Assembly: GCA_002718515.1 (NCBI GenBank)
Contig: PBEX01000006.1
Span: 1-48,634 of the forward strand
Length of the DNA: 48,634 nucleotides
Direction: 5' to 3'
DNA from: Phycisphaerae bacterium
Lineage (GTDB): Bacteria; Planctomycetota; Phycisphaerae; Phycisphaerales; SM1A02
Shown here: positions 18,801-28,500 of the stretch, one piece after another
How the letters are laid out: each line of letters starts with the position of its first letter
Numbering within the stretch: position 1 is the stretch's first letter
Notes under the pieces: model-generated
What the model was told of the DNA's origin: nothing
The model's database searches: none
The model's input: the letters and a program-made list of their open reading frames with translations, nothing else
Position numbers and translations under genes: made by a program

Positions 18801-19479
18801 TTAAATTTAAACTTATAGAATCGCCAAATAATCCTGAATCATTAGAAGAAGTTAATGTTGAGCGTAATGTATAATTATAACCAGAATCTACGTCATAAAT
18901 TTTTACTGTACCATTATTATTATCATTCACTGATTGGTAAGTATTACCATTTGTATCACTTATAGCAAATATTGTTCCTACTTTATTAGTAACAACATTG
19001 CGAATTGTGTTTTCATTTGTTATTCCACTAATATTATTAATTGTAAACTTATTATCATATGAATGTGTAGTATTATTAAATGCATAATAATGTAAATTTC
19101 CTTGATCGTTTGAATCATTTACATAAATTAATAAGTTATCTCCTTTAAAATCAAAGACATAATTACCTGACGATGATGTAGAATATTCAATATTTTCTAA
19201 TGTTTGAATTTTTTCCCAAACCATGGTTTTTATATTTATTTCAAAAATATCAATATGAAATGTTCCCATATTATGTGCGACAACGCGATTACCACCTTTA
19301 TTTGCATTAAAACCTATTTTTACATTTTCGGTAGTTTTTACAACTTTACCATCTTTTGTAGCACCACTTGTATAATTTGCTCCATATTTCTGCCATACTT
19401 CATCAGTATTATTATAATTATAACATGTTATTGATGATTTATTATCAATAAACACACGCTGGCCGTTTGAAGTAATCAT
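6886..19479 (-). CDS. Giant Ig-like repeat surface protein with C-terminal Hint domain
   Basis: This protein has 4,197 residues. Residues 1-380 contain FG-GAP-like strands (GDSISLNLNGDRIVIS; FGSIMSSSSQGNRLLIGS), probably a beta-propeller. About 385-600 are pentapeptide-like repeats of the form DLKxAG. About 600-1040 hold an unrecognised beta-rich part. About 1043-3626 carry some 24 bacterial Ig-like domains of about 108 residues, each starting near a TFxWxYDxxxPTxxISS linker and ending in a D.AGN-like loop, similar to Bap-type adhesin repeats. An unrecognised region and a Gly-rich linker (GGDGDGGGE) lead to a Hint domain beginning at Cys 4008 (PCFLKGTKIL) with THNHS further on, and a Lys-rich tail. 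No signal peptide is seen, as expected for a virion protein made in the cytoplasm. A role as long fibre or host-attachment protein is inferred. The next gene upstream on the same strand ends 50 bases before this start. Confidence 0.85.
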   Translation of the reverse strand: MITSNGQRVFIDNKSSITCYNYNNTDEVWQKYGANYTSGATKDGKVVKTTENVKIGFNANKGGNRVVAHNMGTFHIDIFEINIKTMVWEKIQTLENIEYSTSSSGNYVFDFKGDNLLIYVNDSNDQGNLHYYAFNNTTHSYDNKFTINNISGITNENTIRNVVTNKVGTIFAISDTNGNTYQSVNDNNNGTVKIYDVDSGYNYTLRSTLTSSNDSGLFGDSISLNLNGDRIVISEPIEGALYPYSYDSNTTSWSLIGGSSLDFFDLSSSRYNNIVKMNSNGDAFFISEFDNNDNENGVFYGYYQDNSNNWNKYEELSGNFYETIDNSSNNLLGSGFSFTNTSHFGSIMSSSSQGNRLLIGSNDSTNDINGFIIKLKKDPTASNQSLTSLGVSDTDIIKLELTPQELVGDSGLNTSELKNLGVGADTLLTGGTSESDLLDSGFGLGDIVSASNDLSSLVSDPSNNVTALDLLGSTSVSDLLTKGISVNDLLGDISSGDASNNATVDYSQFKDANVSATDLKDSGIDATTLKDAAYSPSDLVSAGFAVTDLKDAAIPAGDLKSAGLGLTDLDSAFSPEDLVGANFDDSDFENAGYTVEPTQTLSVSLGAVTFSQEVKTVVKNDDISGFSTSLPDTDALTNFLATNPELTNVLTVEADDSSGNKVYDVSSGPIVLTLDLPDLDPTESHVLCKYDNSNNLMIPQPKGYPVTLTYNSELQKFTGTLTSLSNVSTSFAATAPNTDAFDPQIYLVGSGYEHNGYFLSGWNSTDIIFPKTHKPVSLTSNMFNITFKREDGTTITNSHLALSVISRDGNYISKTPANYASKNGRWKRICRQRRTWVKNVYVLLSLALDDPENYPMITDIHHVDADGNYFFYNFKVYRIRFKVKHTRLRPQYVSISNIANAITEQSRGPISNVTTINSIFDILPPPEVSLFEILDPTVYKHRYNDKDSNEVIEYYTNQVKTLDISVYFVSRYDRNRTNLNLGNIIGTNVVFGKPNFPGGSMGLVRANGVLDTTSETGTTVVSVTIPPGIIASSSNPYPTNENSTTFNYTIDTLAPTLEIICEDMSNNGYSNSGSLNMIFQASEDIRTLESSYFTIENGTLVGLEQATNDDGTIDFSKYVANLVPSIKASVSQITIMLNKSTIMDLGGNINTSPSNSFIWNYDGVVPTLNIKSSDISNNDYYYNDYINIEIEISEELKSFTTSNITVTGGYIARFSNITNTNNYSMRLYPNDSINSSTVTISVVENTVQDILGNYNTYPSNTFIWNVDTTKPKLTLSSSIASGSSTDDPFIQYSIYSTKQLQTLELDDFTVVNGSVIDLEGDNTNQNYKIKLFPLSNLLTSSIKINAYSVTDLTNNTNNIASNIYYWKYSGNAPIVSINSTDIDLNFESQDISINAIIKISDTDITLLQSHLDVSGGVLSDFRTVFDDYHVTFTANNPYDTNTLKITAGTVSDSNNIGNNPSNIFTWKWNKSRPSIVISSSDISNEGTYNYNSATIRFTPNEDISNFTVDDITCTNGTLTNFEKVDGEIYYTATLRPAFQSITSTEVTKISNWTWTEDSITIPQIEGYKPQVVTLNIGENSFEDSYSFTNTQSSNNYVWYYDSVRPNIILSSNSMSNGDINNLSKTDITFTTTKPLTNFIADKVTVVNGYINNFIKVNDLKYTADLYPSSSESANLQITIFIDLNKVQDDAGNYNYKSDEFIWKSDREPPVITKMWHTMGIINNAGTNIPWRWGPQNKLRVFVEFNKPISVITAGSFSIIDNVDINGNEIDMQQGPLYDQTNLSLKRYRYQLLLRPLHNATLQSNYYKYTVYIPPNSIQDELGNVNDVSSQTFTIIKDVTAPKVSIEAYKEDGTTRIYSGSATNDTSFWVDFVSSKKVHHQNGIDLTKITTVNCTLTQRNNIANKTWRQWKYGYNYGTLRLWLTPTGNNDTISISVADGLFKDARNTTLFSTAADSTFTWTPDFDGPILTIGSSTITNSSTTNIQDISINFTFNEAPVSFTASDISYTNSSIISNSFTGSGTSYSMDVRSDPSGGLVNIFLPENTTVQDAAGNTCLVSNPFSWTYVNISPKISNLYSNDVSNNGYTSKDTIRLYLDFTQDVTLHEDTMTKIISSGNGLLNNFVSEAANQYYIDIEKTTDSTSQTITISIPKDTFYNNLNTYNNESYNFTYYYLNNIPEIEITSTTIASGKTTNDNSIDLILKEKNGLTLYDFDVTDITTEPNNNNYTITDFSGNGSSYTCTLNAAQDASIYFILNPGKYKNISNQFNTATNEFVWIRNTQPVTIEIYSNSINNNSSSTDENISLIISTNKPVNIEEIREYLTVSNATLNTLTGTSPGIEFVTYLIPKAKNLQSSVSIEEDVIYDEYGNVNTNASNTFSWTFKGINPTVDLTCPTIPNGAISSLEDISFNVEITGDVVTLLQSHISVTNGYVSNFSEVSDNFYEFTFTPNLQNVDCNISIPAGSFVDQYGTANFASSTFTWIFNNTEPFVTITCDDVTSGSYSNLSFFNINFAFSTKIKNFTLSDIDISGGTIDSLVEHDNNIFKSTFTPNITSGQLSLNIQQGTCNDANNNNPNAASQPTGGFLINYDISRPSMDISSSIASGSSSNDLYVTLFFEASEDITTFDFDKIIHTNCVLGGKRQLDLRTFRVIAQPINNNQVSIQLPEGVCMDAGGNTNTASSIFEWTFDTTAVFFNVQNIPDPSTDDTEIYLSSNLDGKSSQKILYFSIESNDTLQSALTEDDLSFTNIEIVPETFVQNSINSNKFTVAVETLFEGVNTTFFIPANVVNDLAGNDNIESTVYNWIYDSSPPIITINSPDISSGDITNDESITIYFDASEPIVGFDKTDLNIIGGFIDNTSLDISNNGLRYIGTLKPNISSGGEIKVDINTNSYTDNAGFDNLESESFFWTCDRINPRLSLITTTNNVNNGSYYDSQTISMELITLNDTSLNITASDISLVNGTIEDFTFVNSTTFSFNLLATNSNIETSIFLPASSITDSVGNGNDATDVFKWIFDAEPLTITSISSPQVTNNGTTNNSIVLINFVLSESVFNLTSSIISTSNCNFKSFKGDGINYSAEFETTEVNDIIIEFSNTQNITTSRTLSKQLSGNNLTFNWSYDNTLPSTIITGLTQLNNVTSNTSFVDLKFTTSKTTTNFSQDTIRLLGDSSISNFDGSGTEYSARFTPSSTGTIVANIDAGSYTDTVGNLASNDVSYTWYYDNTAPTVEISSNITSGSSSDSQYIDLSFVLSENVSDFTIDDINVTNGSIGEFSGSGQYYRAQLKPKVSNSVSSVVVPIGTITDIAGNTNSSASNTYTWTYTGNAVTLELTSSDISNNNYYKFNDISINVYTNLEITGFTVDDISATNGTISNLSNIDSNNWVFNFTSDNANVESSVYIPAGGVMSLSNNSDLNLDSNTFSWTYDNTKPTIEITSSTISSGDYYNKSFIFIDISASEDVTLLDTSINLTNATMSLFRGSGREYSTKLEPNGITTGQISAIIPINGIYDVANNYNDASSNLFIWNYDTDVPTIEISSNEIAHNGTTSNDVSNVLIKVIANENINSLSLNNFSTKNCILSDLSGSGSYYTVNATTNDWTTDREIQISVGQNKIEDLAGNKNSSASNTFIFNINAEVIRKKTTAELTTLFSNDNTIASSDLLSTNEINVFISKSTEIDSKGLSQRSTLPTFVKKTMNRKIFNVMIEQVFENATNKRAKFDKEKIPLKSKVSTLLENVTDLVIANSNQKVEFTDLTTSYTDEAVYIPLSTVNDYIEVELINGALLKITQTQADVFSVTKDGTSLGTYDADDDNSDTLMVDNYTIMFGSATMTYDPPNTTSKKYYRCGITGGAVNDSTVNNSAFETWFDDNDLSWNNSIGLSINIGGSTYRGWKFDEMKTYNDASMTIDEFSDHVISFCQDNSGVDRSMLEIAETNPTYDYTFVTFRSSSTAAAYLDTSSNYNYVLAAADLSNISIHEVNEVVIPTEASGNDASGGESGGDGDGGGESYTRPYVFMPCFLKGTKILTTSGYKLIQELVAGEDILIDDSGKELECKEVKKFTKKYDGVEFPYVVPKGSKLSERFTCNEDLYLTHNHSIYIPHMNKYVPSSLMKMSQDKTKVEMYTYYHVFTENFFTDVIIANGIPCESHSKYIKQTINNIDSTGKLLRKILNSCNAQGSGMRNRMTNKEFNKIVKQFKKKKGKKNRKK
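7130..7460 (-). other. Hint (Hedgehog/intein-type) domain at the end of the giant Ig protein
   Basis: The block opens with PCFLKGTKILTTSGYK (Cys codon at 7456-7458), the usual start of Hint domains where Cys is the N-S acyl-shift nucleophile. It continues with a VAGEDILIDDSG turn, has LTHNHSIYIP as the His block, and ends near VIIANGIPCESHSK. This predicts self-cleavage just before Cys 4008, releasing the Lys-rich C-terminal part or joining the repeat protein to another nucleophile. No C-terminal extein with Ser/Thr/Cys splicing geometry is obvious, so cleavage is more likely than splicing. Confidence 0.65.
8600..16350 (-). repeat. Array of about 24 bacterial Ig-like domains
   Basis: I counted 24 linker motifs of the W(T/N/I)YDxxxPTxxI type from TFNYTIDTLAPTLEI to LFIWNYDTDVPTIEIS, with an average spacing of about 108 residues. 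Each unit carries a TFTxxDIxxxNGxIxxFxGxGxxY-like middle and a DxxGNxNxxSNxF end. The copies are diverged at both protein and DNA level, so the array is old and no recent homogenisation is evident. Confidence 0.75.
17700..18300 (-). repeat. Pentapeptide-like repeat region
   Basis: In the giant Ig-like protein, residues about 395-595 repeat a five- to ten-residue unit such as ATDLKDSGID, PSDLVSAGFA and AGDLKSAGLG, with Leu/Phe and small residues in phase. This is the pattern of pentapeptide repeat proteins, which form right-handed quadrilateral beta-helices. It would make a rigid rod between the propeller and the Ig array. Confidence 0.55.
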
Positions 19480-19529
19480 AGATATACTTCTATTATATAT
19501 TGTTTATAGAATATATACTAATAAAATAC

Positions 19530-22500
19530 CTAATATGTTGAAGCTTGTAAAAGATAGAAATCTAGAGATACTATATCATCATTCACTTGTTCATATTTTC
19601 CTGTAATAGTATCTTCGCATAAATCACTGTATGTAAATTTATTTTCTAAACCAAAGTTTCCTGATAAATCATTTCCATAAGAAAATATTGAAACGTTACC
19701 ATTTTGTGTAAAATCACTATTTACAACTAAAGTTATTTCATTTTTATAGAAATTGTAATTATTTCCATCACTTGCTGTGAAATTACCACATAAATCTTCA
19801 CTATTTCCTGTATAATCAATGTGTTCTGTTAATCCATTATTCATTATTGCAATAGGATAATTATCACATATATCTGTTATTGTATATATACCATCATGTA
19901 ATCCAAAAGATCTGTTTGAATTTAATACTGTATTAGAATTAAATGTATACAAATATGAACCACTGTTATCAATTAAGTTCATTTTAGTTGTATTTGTTAA
20001 ACATTCAATTGCTTTATTTGTTACACCGTCATTGCAGAAATCAGTATATATAATGGCATTATCTATTCCTCCTAAGTACCCTTTATCTAAAAAGTGGAAA
20101 TTCAATTCTCCAAAGTCTCCTAAAACATTTAATACAACCTTTCCATGATAATAGTCATATATTGCATCACCTCCTGGATCTGATTTTCTCGTTTTATTTG
20201 ATTCATTTCCACTATATGTTACTAATGTTTTTACAGAATTATTTAAAAATGCTATAGGTGTTTCTTGTGGAATATTAAAAATATAATTACCTAAATATAC
20301 ACCATAATTACGCTTAGAATCAAATGTTACTAATGATGAATCTAAAATAATTTTAGAAGTATCATTTGTAGCATAAGATACATCATTTGTACCAGAATTT
20401 GATAAACAATAAGTATGCATTTTATGTTTATTTATGAAAGTACATAAATCACTATATACAAATAATTCTTCACCGTTATTATATGATAGATCTGTATAAC
20501 TGTATAATGGTAAGTAACCATCAAATTTATTTTTCACTGTGATATTAATTTCATTGGTATAGAAATTATAATTATTACCATCAGGTGCTGCGAAATTGCC
20601 ACATAAATCTATAGAATCTCCACTTATTATTACATTGTTTGATACATCATTATTTAAAAATGTTACTGCTTGAGATGCTGGAATATTTTTAATACTATAA
20701 CTCCCTTCGGTTAATCCAAATTTCTTATAACTATTATATATACCTCCATTAAAAACGAAATTACCCTCATAAATATTCATAGATGTTTCAAGAGTTAGAC
20801 ACTCAACTACGTAACCAATTGTTTCACAGAAATCAGTAAATTTAAAAATATCCTGACTTCCTGCATAATAACCATTTGCACTATATGCGCTTAGTGTACC
20901 AAAATCACCGGTTACTTCTATATCAATATTACCATAATAGAAGTCATAATTCGTAGTACTATCTGGTCCAACCGCAGTTACTTTATTGGTTGATTTACCT
21001 GTATATGTTATTAAATTAGACACATCAACATTAAGTAATGCAATAGGATCACTAATAGGAACATCTACCAATCTATAATTTCCTACATGCATTCCCATAG
21101 TTTTATAGTCATAATATTCACTTGAATTATTAAATGTATAATTGAAACTACTATCTGGATTTGTTGCAGGATTATTATACATTTTAATGGTACTATCACT
21201 ATTTACACAAATTGTATAACTTAGATCTGTATAACCACTAATATCATTATCATAACATATCATATTTTCTGTACCAGCATAACCATGTGGATAAGAATAT
21301 AATGATAAAAATGTCTCAGGAACTTCAGTAGTAATTGTATCAAGAGGTTCAAATACATATATTGTTAATGTTCCATAATAAAAATTATAGAAAGAATCAT
21401 TTACTTCATAATTACCACATAAGTCAGTACCAGTATATACTATTTTGTTTTCATAACCCTTATTAAGTAATGCAATAGGATCGCTGCTAGGAATATCTGT
21501 TATTGTATATGTTCCAACAAAAAACGCTGGTTTTTCAAATTCATTATAAATACTGTTACCAGTTAATAATAATCGTTTTCTATTATCTTCTGTGAAAGAG
21601 ATAGTAGTTGGAATAGCTGTTGTAAAGAAACCATATGCTATACTATCACAATTTGTAGAATATCTTAAAATATCTTCACCACCCATATAACCATGATTGT
21701 AACAATAAATAGATGCCGACGAGAAATTTCCCTTTACTACTATTTTAATAGTTCCGGTATAGAATTTATAAGATACACCACTTACATCAGCAGTACCATG
21801 TAAATTATCACCATAATATGTTATAGCATTTGAAATATCATTATTCAATATTGCCATAGGATGTGATGTTGAAATATCATTTAAGTAATATGTACCAACG
21901 TATAATCCAAATTTATCAGTAGATGAATAAGTTGTTTCCCCATTCAATAAATAATATCCATTATTAACTGTTACAGAACTACTAAGATCTAAACATTGTG
22001 TATATATTGATTCACTCGTTAAACATTCACTACTATATATAAGTCTATCTTTTGTATTAAACGTTCCAGTTGATGCAAAGTCAAATAATAATGCACTATC
22101 CAAATAACTAACATCTGTTGTAACATGTAAAAATACATCACCGTAATAATAGTCATATGATACATCAACATCATCTATTTCTTTTTCATAATTAACCATA
22201 TCATTATCAACACTTGATAAGAATATATCACCTGAATTAATGTTAGTATTGATTAAACGCATACCAAATTCTTCTGGTACATCTGCAAATTTATATAAAC
22301 CAATATTAAAACCATAAATCTTCTTTATATCAAATGAAGATGCACCATTAAACATAAAATTAACAATATTATTTATATTAAAAGATTCAATAGATGTATT
22401 ATAATTTAAACATTCTATTTGAGGTGTTAGATTTTCTTCACTACCTTCATAATCACAATAATCATTATAATATAAAGTTATGTTACTAGTTGCGGTACTT

Positions 22501-25500
22501 CCAGTTCTCTTCATATATAATTTGAGGTCGGTATCAAAGTTACCTAATATACCTAATGTTACTGTTCCACTATAAAAATCAACGGAACTAGAATCAATTG
22601 TTAATATAGTCTTATTGAATTCTAATCCATGATAATATATTACAGAGTCACTATTATCACTAACAAATGCTATAGGATTATCTTCTGGAACATCCTTAAA
22701 TTGATAATATCCTTTGTAAACTGCTAATTTCTTTGAATTTGTATTAAAATCATAATTATTTACAAAAATATTATTATTAGACAATTCAATAGAGGAATTA
22801 GTTCTTAAACAAGTATAATAATAATCATCTGTTGAACATGTGCTATCAAACAATAGTTTTCCTTCTTCATACATACTTGTGGAATAAGTTGTTGAAAATG
22901 ATAGATTTGAAACGTTTGGTGGTATAGCACTAATATCTAAGCGAACATAACCACTATAATAATTATATACTTTACCATCATTTGAATTACGTTTTTTCAT
23001 CATAAGCTTTTCACCAGTATAAGACACATAATCTTGTACGTTTCCATTTATAATTGCTAAAGGATATTGATCTGGTATGTTTGTAATCAAATAATTACCA
23101 ATATCAATACCATAATGAAGTGTGGAATCATAACTTGTATTTGTACCATAATTTAATACTATTTTTTGCTGCCCTGCATCATTAAATAATATACGATAAG
23201 CCGAACTGGTTTGTAAACATTGTTTATTTATAACTACTTCTTCTACAACACGTTGTTCTACAGTATTAGCATCATAATCGCAAATTGCTGAATATTTAAA
23301 TAGATTTTCTCCTCCCATATAACCATGGTTATAACAATATATTGATAAGAAAGAAGAGAAAGTACCGGTTACATTTAAAGTTACGGTGCCTGTATAAAAA
23401 TTATATCTAAAACCATCTACTTCTTTAATATCATATAATGTATTTCCTGTATATGTTACAACATTGGATATATCTTTATTCAAAAATGCTATAGGATGAT
23501 CGCTTGGTACATTATTAATCGTATATGTTCTAGTATAAAGACCAAATTTTCTTTCAGCATCATATTCGGTTTCACCATTAAATAAATATTTATTACCATT
23601 GGAAATTACAACACTAGTATTAGTTGTTGTATCTAAACAATCAATGTAATAACCTGGGCTATCTTCACTACATGTTGATGAATATTTTATTACATTTTCT
23701 CCACCCATATAACCATGATTGTAGCAATATAATGATAAAGTACCACTAAAACTATCTATAATTGTGATATCCATATTTCCTGTATAAAATGAATACGATA
23801 CGTCATTTATTTCCTTAGTACCATATAAATCTTCTCCACCATAAATAAACACATTTGACACATCATTGTTTAATATAGCCATAGGATGAGCAACTGGTAT
23901 ATTACGTATTTCATAATTTCCCATAAATACACCATATTTACGTGTTGAATCATATGTAGATAATCCATTTAATACATATTTATTACCTTCATTGTTTACA
24001 ATATTTATAACATTTGTAATATCCAAACAAACAAGATTTTCTGTTACGGTTTCCGTTGTATCTGTAACTATTTTTTTAAGATTTGACGGATTACAAGTTT
24101 CACTATACATAAGCTTTGAAAATTTATTATCAATACCTGATGCATCTAGATGCTCAAAAATAAGAATATCATTGAAAGAAGATTCAACAGTAACTGTTAT
24201 AGTTCCACTATAATAATTATACGAATTTGCTGGGTCATATACACTAGTCTTTGTATTAACTAATGTTGTACCTGTATAAGAAATAGCATTAGAAACATTA
24301 TGATTTAATAATGCGATTGCATCACTTGCATCAACTGTAATATTATAAGAACCATCGTAAACGGAATATACTTTCAATTCTTCAAATGAAACATCATTAT
24401 TGAATAAAGGAACACTTTCACCTGAAGGACCTGTTGTAATTACAGTAGCTGAAGCATCATTAATCAAACATTCGCTATAATATGTGTGTACTGTTTTCAT
24501 TACATTGGTATTATCATATTCAACTGTTGTCATAGATAAATCTGCTGTATCACTTCCATCATAAATTGTAAAGTCAGTAGTATTAGGGTCATCTGCGGGA
24601 CCTAAGAAATTGATTTCAAAAATTCCAACATATGTACCTTGAGGATTATTAGCATCTGCATTGAAAGTAGCATTTGTATTATCCCATTCAACCACAACAG
24701 TAGATTTATCTGTATCCAATAATTGAACTTTGGCAATAGATTTTCCACCATATCCTGAATAATAATCATAGTTTGCTGATAAGTGACGAAGATGTATGAC
24801 AGCGCGCTGAAAGTCTTTTACATCGTATGTTTCAGATAGCGTTATCAAGAATCGCGTCCATCCATTAGGCCCATGTCCATGTGCAATATTATTATCTGTA
24901 CCGTTCTTTACTATCGTACCATCTATTCCTTTTGATGCGGCACCCGAATTATGTGCACTTCCAGTTGTTGTATCTATATTTGTTTTTGTCCAAACTGCAG
25001 TAGCACTGTTTGAACTCAATGCAACATTGGTTCCATCCACATAACATTCTATTTCACGAAAAACCATAGTTATATATGTTGTATCTGCGATAATATAAAT
25101 ATATTTGAATTGTCCTTTGGCAACCTGTTCACCCTGTGTTAAAATATATGTATTTGGAATAGTAAATGAAGCATCTACGCCACTTGAATCAACATAATTA
25201 TATACCGATGGTAACAAATTACTACTAAAATCTTTACCTTGTTCCATAACATTGAAATTATGTTCACTCATTCCTGTTAAAATTCCATCACCACCTAAAT
25301 ATCCATTATTATAACTACAAATACTGAATGATATATCATCCAAACCAGTAAGAGATTTAACCTGCATTGTTAAAGAATCATAGTAGAATGAATATGAATT
25401 ACCATCAGGTCCGGTGAAATCTCCTTTCTTTTCTTGTCCAGTATATTCAATAATATTTTCAATACCATTATTCATTACTGCCATAGCATAATTTTCAGGA

Positions 25501-28500
25501 ATGTCTGTAAAAACATATGTACCAATGTGTACGCCATATTTTTTACCATCTGTATATAAATTTCTACTATTTAATGAATACTTATAATCACCATTATCAT
25601 CTTGTAAGATTGATACCTTTGTAATTTGGTCTAATATATCTACATCAAATTGTGATTCTGTTTCAGTCGTTTGGATCATATAGGCAGGACCTATTTGTAT
25701 TCCTCCGTTGTACGTAGAATACATACTTATTCCAGAAATATCACCAAAGCTAGTGTCATATACATTTAATTTCACATCACCATAATAGAAGTTATATGCT
25801 GTTTGTTTATAATATGAAACATTTCCTGAAGCATCTGCGCTAGATATATCATATACATCATTACTACTTACTTCTACAGTGTAATTTCCTGATACTAATT
25901 TACTAGATTCACCTGTAAGAGTAATCTCATCTGTTAATCCATTATTCAATATAGTAATTGGATACCAAGGAGGTATTTGATTAAATGAGTATTGAAATCC
26001 TTTCTTTACATTGAATACTTGATTTGAATAAAATGTTTCTACTATTTCACCACTACTATCTAATTGTGGTTTGATAGTTGGTATATCAAAACGAGGTGAT
26101 AAATCATATACATCACTTTCTACAGTTGTTGTTGTATTCTCAATAGAAGAAATAAGACGATAAAACCATGATGGTAATGCATCTCCAGCTGTTGTTTTAT
26201 AACTTGAATTTGTACCATCTAATAACGCACCACCATTATTGCTTCTAGCTCCTGTTGTTCCAGCATTAGGCAATGATACCGTATTTTCTCCTTGTTTCCA
26301 AAAACCAAAACGACATGAGACATTTCCTGTACCAGTATTATTATTATTATGTCTCCAGTAAATTAATACTGAATATGGTTTATTTGCCTCAAAAGTATAT
26401 GAACCATTTGTTTGAGAAGTGTTACTTTGTGTAATTTCCAAAATTTTTGTAATATTAGCATCAGGATAATTTGTTTCTACATCATTCATGAAATCACTTA
26501 TAGTATATGGACCTACACCATCTGTAACACGAGTACCAGTCCACGGTGAACTACTTGTACCGAAAGTTATAGTATCATCATGATAAGCTATTTTATCATC
26601 CCATGCATAATTTCCTTCAAGAATATACATAGAGCAAAAATTATCATTAGTTGTACGCATCGCAAAATTCCATGTTCCTGCTTCACTTGTACTAAGATAA
26701 GCAAAAGAATTAACAAAATAAGAATATTGTTTACCACCAGTACCTGTGTGATGAGAAGTTAAATGACTACCTACTGAAGTATCTTCTACATTTAAAGTAG
26801 TTGTGTTGCGATACGTAATTGTCATAGCATGTCCTGCCGTACCAGGTGTATAATTTTTACTAGGTACTATTTCTGTACCTCGTTTCTTTATAAATTTCAT
26901 ATTATAATCATAATTATCACTATCAGGTACAACAAATGACGTATCTGCATCAACAACCACCGCACAACTAGCATCATATATCATTTTGTTTGTTGTGTAT
27001 AAGTCTTCACCAGATACAGTGTAAAACGTAAATTCGTTAGATGCAGAAATATCATCATTAAATGTAATAAACAACGGGCCTGAATATAAATCATATGATA
27101 CATCACTAATATCGATCTGACCCTGTTTATTTTCTGTATAACCAATATAACTTATATCTGTCTGATTTTCGCTTCCCACAAATGCTAAAGGATAATTTGT
27201 AGACGCATCTATTACATAAGTTTGGTTTTTTGCCATACCGAAATCAATTCCTTGTTCATATACTTGAGTATTTATTGTTGGATGTAAATCTAATACTGTG
27301 TATGAGCCAAAAGTCTCAATACTTTCAGGAATATCAAGAGTTAGACAAAGTTTGGTATTGGATACTGATACACCTTCTCGTACAATAACTACTCCACCTG
27401 ATATATTTTTTGAAATTGTAATTTTCGTACCAAAATTATAAGAAATATCAGCACTCGTATCATATACCATCATATTTAAAGAAATATCTTCAGTATTATT
27501 ACCCACATTCAAATACATATTTCCATAGTAAAAATCATAGCTGACATCACTAAAAGAATATGTGGTCATACTCGCATCAGTACCGGTAATTTGAACAAAA
27601 CTAGTATCTACTTCGTTAATATTTAATTTATATTTTTCTGGAATATTCTTAATCTCATATATACCATTATTAATAACTTCAAAAGTATCTGCAAAATTAC
27701 CAGATAACTCATTGATTTCATTTAATCGTACATACACTTCACTGGAAGATATTGGATAAATTACAAAAAAAGATGAATATGGTAATGTATTGGAAGAGGA
27801 TAAAGATGTATTAGACGAAAAGAATTTAGGATTAAATGATACATCATAAACATCAATAAAACTAGAATCAAAAGTATTATATACATATGCTTTAAATTTA
27901 CTGTATCCATACCTTGAAGCCGTAAATTCTAAATCGCCATAATAAAAATCATAATTTACACTATTTAATTGTTGTGTTATTTTTTTACTTTGATCACCGC
28001 TAATATCAATGCCTGAAGAATCACTTTCCGTTATTGATAATGGATATTTATCCGTAATATTTTTTATTTTATAATTACCGGGTTGAGTTATTTCAAATAT
28101 ATCTAAAATATTTCCACTAAGTTCATTTTGTTGTGTAAAATAGGGTACAATACCATTTGTTTCGTCTTGATAAAGATTTAAAAATACTTCATTATTAAGA
28201 GTTTTTGTTGTAGAAGTTGATGTATCAACTGTGAATCCGTCATATGTTATTTCTGAATCAAAAAATAATTTATTTTCTGTACCCAAATAACTACCCCCAT
28301 AACCTGTTGTGTACAAGCTTACAGGATCAAACGAAGCATCAACTTGAATAAAAACATCTCCACTATAATATTTGTACCCAGATACATCAGTTTCCTCGGT
28401 CGTACCAAAGTATAAAATCTTATCGGTTTGTCCAGAATTAAGCACAGCCAAAGGAGATGATGATGGTACATCTTTTATTTTATAAATACCAATATTCATA

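Larger units (their letters stand above)
19600..28500 (-). repeat. Array of about 18 cupredoxin-like repeats
   Basis: Each repeat opens G-x-Y-x-I-x-(D/N)-(V/I)-P-x-x-x-P-(I/M/L)-A-x-L-N, has a central YNFYYG/YTG strand, and closes with a loop such as YCYNHGYMGGEN followed by a Cys-containing linker. I count 18 units. Three (near 23701-23890, 23313-23500 and 21679-21865) have HP at the first site and C-x2-H-x2-M at the last. All other units lack both the His and the CxxHxxM set. Two lectin-like inserts interrupt the array (24590-25110 and 26150-26860). Confidence 0.6.
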
